From Monoplex corrugatus (taxonomy: Eukaryota; Mollusca; Gastropoda; Littorinimorpha; Ranellidae): a DNA stretch of 64,000 nt. Location of the stretch: assembly GCA_030674185.1 (NCBI GenBank), contig JAPXFY010000026.1:52149246-52213245 (forward strand), read 5' to 3'. Shown in pieces: positions 1-64,000 of the stretch. A program made the translations under genes and the position numbers. How positions within the stretch are numbered: position 1 is the stretch's first letter; each line of letters opens with the position of its first letter. The notes under the pieces were generated by a model. The model made no database searches and had not been told where the DNA came from. It was given only the letters and a program-made list of their open reading frames with translations.

Positions 1-350
1 TCAGCTTGATATGCTCTTTCCTTTTAGGTACCTAGATTTAAACTGTCAGCTGTTGGCCAGCGTTCTGTTGCTGTCTCAGGACCGTCTGCCTGGAACAGAC
101 TTCTGCTCTGCCTTTGCCAAACACCTACCCTTTTTGCTTTTAAATCCAATTTAAAAAAACATCTCTTTTCCCAACAATGAATTCTCTAACTACTTCTTTC
201 CCTCAGTTTTGTGTACTTTTTTTTTTATTTATTAAATATGGTAAGGTAGTCTTTGTTGACTGTATGCATATGCCTGGTGTGTGAGTGCGCTTTGATTTTA
301 ACTATCAAGATTTGGTGCCGTATAAATATTGTAATTATTCTTGGTGGTGT
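1..350 (+). mobile_element. 3' end of a CR1/L2-like LINE (C-terminus plus 3' UTR)
   Basis: An open frame from about base 28 to a TGA at 178-180 carries the motifs SVAVSGPSAWN and FAFKSNLKKHLF. These resemble the conserved C-terminal tail of CR1/L2-type LINE ORF2 proteins (family knowledge). The following sequence to about 350 looks like its 3' UTR. Bases 290-350 (gcgctttgattt...atcaagatttgg...gtataaatattgtaatta) match, in the opposite orientation, the tail at 30851-30920. The 5' part lies outside the window, so this is a relic in the intron before the first visible C3 exon. Confidence 0.6.
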
Positions 351-678
351 TGTTGTTGTTCTTCTTTTTCTTCTTATTGTTGTTGTTATTATTATTATTT
401 ATCATCATAGCATTGTGAAAAAACATGTCGCAGATTCTGTGGTCATTATGCCTTGCTGTCATAGTGACTTCAGATTTGGTGGATTAGGCGGTATGTTGAA
501 ATGTCAAAATATGTAGCTGGGGATGATGACACAGAAGTAGTACAGAAAATGGGACAGAACCCCCCCCCCCAGAAAATTTCATATAAGAACATACAAAAAC
601 AATATTAGACCAGCTGCACACATCTCTCTTTGTTTCAGAAAGATAGTTGAAACATTTTCTGACTTTGATTGTTTTCAG

Positions 679-60510
<59,832 letters not shown>

Positions 60511-60834
60511 GTAAGCTTAAAGCTTTAAAAAAACAAACCATCTCCGCTTAAAAAACAAACCAACTAAAAGAACACCAGCTTTTTTAAAAAATAAAAAAAT
60601 TTTAAGGATCATCACACTCAGTGAGGTTACCTTTGTGCTCACCTGTTGTTTTTTTTTTCTTTCCATTTTCTACGCCACCTTAATAGCCACAGAAGCTGGC
60701 ACATTTTTTTTTTTACAATGCTATGATCATGATGTCCATGAGGATGATAATCATGATGCTATGGAATTGTATCTAGGATTGAGACTGTGTGATAGGGCTG
60801 TACTCTACGCTTACTATCATAATATATCCTGGCA

Positions 60835-61097
60835 TCAACCAGGCCTGACAGATACAGACACCAGTGGTGCTGTGCGGTCAGAAGATTTGAGCAACACCCT
60901 CAGTGACTCATGTGTGAAGTGGATGAGACTCGACTGTGTGGTCCCGGTCTTCCCAATGAGTCCACAGCGCGGCCGACTCTTGTTAGGAGCCAAAAAATCC
61001 CAGAATGATATATTTTTGAAGGGACTGATGGGGATTCGAACCTGCAACCTTCCAGTAGTCTGTTGCGTTAACCACTGCACCACGGCGATTGGTGAAA
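60835..61097 (-). repeat. tRNA-derived SINE (family C), minus strand
   Basis: On the minus strand from 61097: gccgtggtgcagtggttaac (A-box) and gcaggttcgaatccccatca (B-box), then a body with gctgtggactcattgggaag and gagtcactgagggtgttgct, matching 22020-22262. Confidence 0.75.
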
Positions 61098-61369
61098 AAC
61101 ACCATCTCCCTTTGCAAAACAAACGAACAAACAAATGAACAGTGTCCTGACCACATAACAACTAGGTAGCTGACTAACCTGCCAAGCAAGCAATGTGCAA
61201 GCAACCAGCTAATCAGCCAGGCAACCAACCAACTTTTCCTCCGTTTTTTCCTTTGTGAGTCGGTGAAAATTGAAACTTTACAGAAACAACCAAAAAAGGG
61301 TACAGTTAGTCCCATAACCGTCACCCGGATCATATGGGAGTGAGGTGGTAGAGACCTCACTACAACTGG

Positions 61370-64000
61370 GTCAGTTTTGTGTGTTGTTACATGGGCAACA
61401 GCCTGTCTTCCATATTACACTGCCGAGGCTTACATCCGTCCATTCATCCACAAACACTCTGCACCTATGACCTGGAGAGGACACTCCAGCCTCGCTACTA
61501 ACACTAGTGTAGGCACAACACGGGAAGCAACAGGTACCGTGATAAGTCATTGCTCAACTGGCGTAGAGCTGACGCCAGGGGTTGCTTTTGACAGTGGGAG
61601 AGACCTTCGTGTCTTACTGGCCAGCTACCGCCGCCTAAGCTGGGCACCCCCAGCCAACCAGGTGTTGTCCCGCCACGACCTGCCTTTTTCATTGGGTGCA
61701 TGAAGATTAGGAGAAAATCTGACAAGCAGGTCGTTAACTACCGCACCAGGCAAAAAGAAAAATTCAAATTCAGGAAACGGATCAGGAAAAGGATCAGTAC
61801 TGAAACTGGGCTGCTGGAATGTCTCGAACAATGATGCCTGGGCTCTCCCAAGACCTGCAAGACATCAGCGACGCCAGAAAGACTGGCGTCATAAACAGCG
61901 AGCTAAAGAGGCTCAATGTGGACATTGCCACTCTGCAGGAAACACGGCTGGCTGACTCAGGAACACTAAAGGAAAGGGACTACACCTTCTTCTGGCAAGG
62001 AAAGTGTTCTGATGCCCCAAGAGAGTACGGAAGAGGCTTTGCAGTAAGGAACAGCCTGCTGAACATGATTGAACCAGGCAATGACGGTTCAGAACGATTC
62101 TTGACTCTCTGCCTCAACACCACCGAAGGCTATGTCACTCTCATCAGCGTTTATGCCCCAACTCTGTCCGCCTCTCCAGATGCCAAGGATGAGTTCTATG
62201 AAAATCTTGCATCAACCATAAGGAACATCCCCAGGACAGAACAACTTGTTTTCCTGGGCAACTTCAACGCCAGAGTGGGTGCAGACAATGACTCATGGCC
62301 CTCCTGCCTTGGTTCCTTTGGAGTGGGGAAAATGAATGAGAATGGACAGCGACTGCTTGAGTTTTGCACCTGCCATGAACTGTGCATCGCCAACTCCTTC
62401 TTCAAGACAAGCCTCAACACAAAGTCTCCTGGAGGCATCCCCGCTCAAAACATTGGCACCAACTGGATTTGATCCTAGTAAGATGTGCCGCTATCAAAAA
62501 CGTTCTCAACACTCGCTCTTATCACAGCGCAGACTGCGACACAGACCACTCTCTGGTATGTTGCAAGATCAGGCTGCAACCAAAGAAGTTCCGCTGCTCA
62601 AAGAAACAAGGGAACCCTTGCATTGACATCAGCAAGATGTCTCAGCCAGATCTTATAGAACAGTTGCAGAGGCCTTTGAGAGAGAATACGATGCATTGCA
62701 GCCCAGAGACTCTGCCACAGAGAGATGGGAAACGCTACAAGACACCATGCACCGCATTGCTATGGCCACCTTTGGGAAGAAAACTGTGAAGTCCCATGAC
62801 TGGTTTGAGGCCAAATCATCAGAGATGACTCCCACTGTTGAGGCCAAGCACGCCGCACTCACAGAGTATAAGCGGTCACCCAGTGAGAAGAACCTGCAAA
62901 TCCTCAGGGCTGCCAGGAGTAAGGTTCAGCTTAACGCCAGGCGCTGTGCAAACGAGTACTGGACAGAGCTCAGCGAAGAGATACAGAGTGCTGCTGAAAG
63001 AGGCAACATCCGAGGAATGTATGATGGCATCAGAAGGCACTGGGACCAACACAGAGCAAGATCACCCCCCTCAAATCCTCCACTGGGGAAGTAATCAGCG
63101 ATCCTAGCCAACAGATGGAAAGATGGGCGGAACACTACTCCGACCTCTACTCCACACAGAACATGTCCCCCTCAGCCCTCGATGCCATCAAGTGCATGCT
63201 GGTAATGGAAGAACTTGACGCAGAGCCAACTGTGGATGACCTCAACAAGGCCATTGATAGCCTGGCATCAGGTAAGGCACCTGGCAACGACGGAATTCCC
63301 CCAGACCTCATCAAGCACTGCAAGACTTCTCTTCTGCACCCTTTGCACGCAGTCCTCTGTCAGTGTTGGAATGAGGGAGCTGTACCACAGGACATGAGGA
63401 CGTCAAGATCGTCACCCTGTACAAAAACAAGGGCGAAAGGAGCGACTGCAACAAATACAGAGGTATCTCGCTCCTCAGTATTGTTGGCAAAGTCTACGCT
63501 TGGGTCCTCTAAATCCGTTTGCAGAAACTGGCTGAACGCATCTACCCGGAATCACAGTGTTGTTTTCAAGCAGAGAGATCCACGGTAGACATGGTCTTTT
63601 CCCTTCGCCAAATCCAAGAGAAGTGCAGAGAGCAGCGGATGCCCCTGTATGTGGCATTCATTGACCTCACCAAAGCCTTTGACCTAGTCAGCAGAGATGG
63701 CCTTTTCAGGGCTCTCCGAAAAATCGGCTGCCCCCCAAACTGCACAGCTTAATTGAGTCCTTCCACTCCAACATGAAAGGGATGGTGCAGTTCAACGGAA
63801 ACCTCTCCAAGCCCTTCGACGTACGCAGCGGTGTGAAACAAGGCTGCATCCTGGCCCCAACCCTCTTTGGAATCTTCTTCGCTCTCCTCCTGAGGCATGC
63901 GTTCAGCACAGTGCAAGAAGGGATCCACCTGCGGACCAGATCAGACGGCAGGCTCTTCAAGCCTCGCCTGCCTCAGAGCAAGGACAAAGGTCCGTGAAGC
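61370..64000 (+). mobile_element. LINE with endonuclease and reverse transcriptase, decayed, runs off the window
   Basis: A non-coding head to about 61800 is followed by an APE-type endonuclease (LKLGCWNV, NVDIATLQETR, ISVYAPTLS, FLGNFNARVG, DTDHSLVCCKIR) and RT blocks (QMERWAEHYSDLY, SGKAPGNDGIPPDLIK, KYRGISLLSIVGKVYA, AERSTVDMVFSLRQIQ, VAFIDLTKAFDLVSRDGLF, GVKQGCILAPTLFGIFFAL). Frameshifts lie near 61820, 62405, 62660, 63050, 63400, 63740 and 63957, with a stop near 63508. The FADD block should fall just past the window. Clade uncertain (RTE/CR1-like). Confidence 0.85.

Overview
This is animal nuclear DNA, most likely from a mollusc (probably a gastropod; inferred from the repeat landscape, not proven). 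There are no operons and no bacterial signals. GT-AG exons of 43 to 240 bases sit in long introns packed with (GT)n/(CA)n microsatellites, minisatellites, SINE-like repeats, LINE fragments and TTAA-flanked transposons.

One host gene spans nearly the whole window on the + strand: a complement C3-like thioester protein. I could place 22 internal exons (679 to 60510). They splice with matching phases into exactly 3006 nt (1002 codons). In order they encode the MG2-MG6 macroglobulin region, the MG6/linker ending in an RRRR processing site, a six-cysteine anaphylatoxin domain, the alpha-chain N-terminus, MG7, CUB, and the thioester domain with GCGEQN and the downstream catalytic-type His. The signal peptide, MG1 and first exons lie upstream of base 1. 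The rest of the thioester domain, MG8 and any C-terminal NTR/C345C domain should lie beyond base 64000.

Region by region: 1-350 LINE tail; 679-5820 exons 1-5 with family A (SINE-like) and family B (TTAA foldback MITE) repeats; 5844-8700 nested LINE and MITE insertions; 9386-9586 exon 6; 10173-15282 a 5.1 kb piggyBac element with a broken transposase; 16210-23569 exons 7-11, with an 86-bp array split by a second TTAA element; 24900-28960 a 25-bp minisatellite; 29378-30274 exons 12 and 13 (processing site and anaphylatoxin); 30721-35650 a 21-bp minisatellite interrupted by an antisense retroposed PG-rich-repeat sequence and a LINE end; 35652-41373 exons 14-16; 42831-46134 a 3.3 kb terminal-inverted-repeat transposon; 46784-50226 exons 17-18; 51632-52235 a long (CA)n tract; 53237-53425 the thioester exon; 53430-55740 a G-rich minisatellite; 56110-60510 exons 20-22; 61370-64000 a decayed endonuclease/reverse-transcriptase LINE.

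I found no defence island, CRISPR array or plainly novel enzyme system. The most interesting points concern the C3-like gene itself. The anaphylatoxin exon and the thioester exon are both phase-symmetric and could be skipped in frame. The anaphylatoxin exon has a tandem splice donor that decides whether an Arg is present at the likely C3a-type cleavage point. The thioester exon lies between complementary (CA)n and (GT)n tracts.
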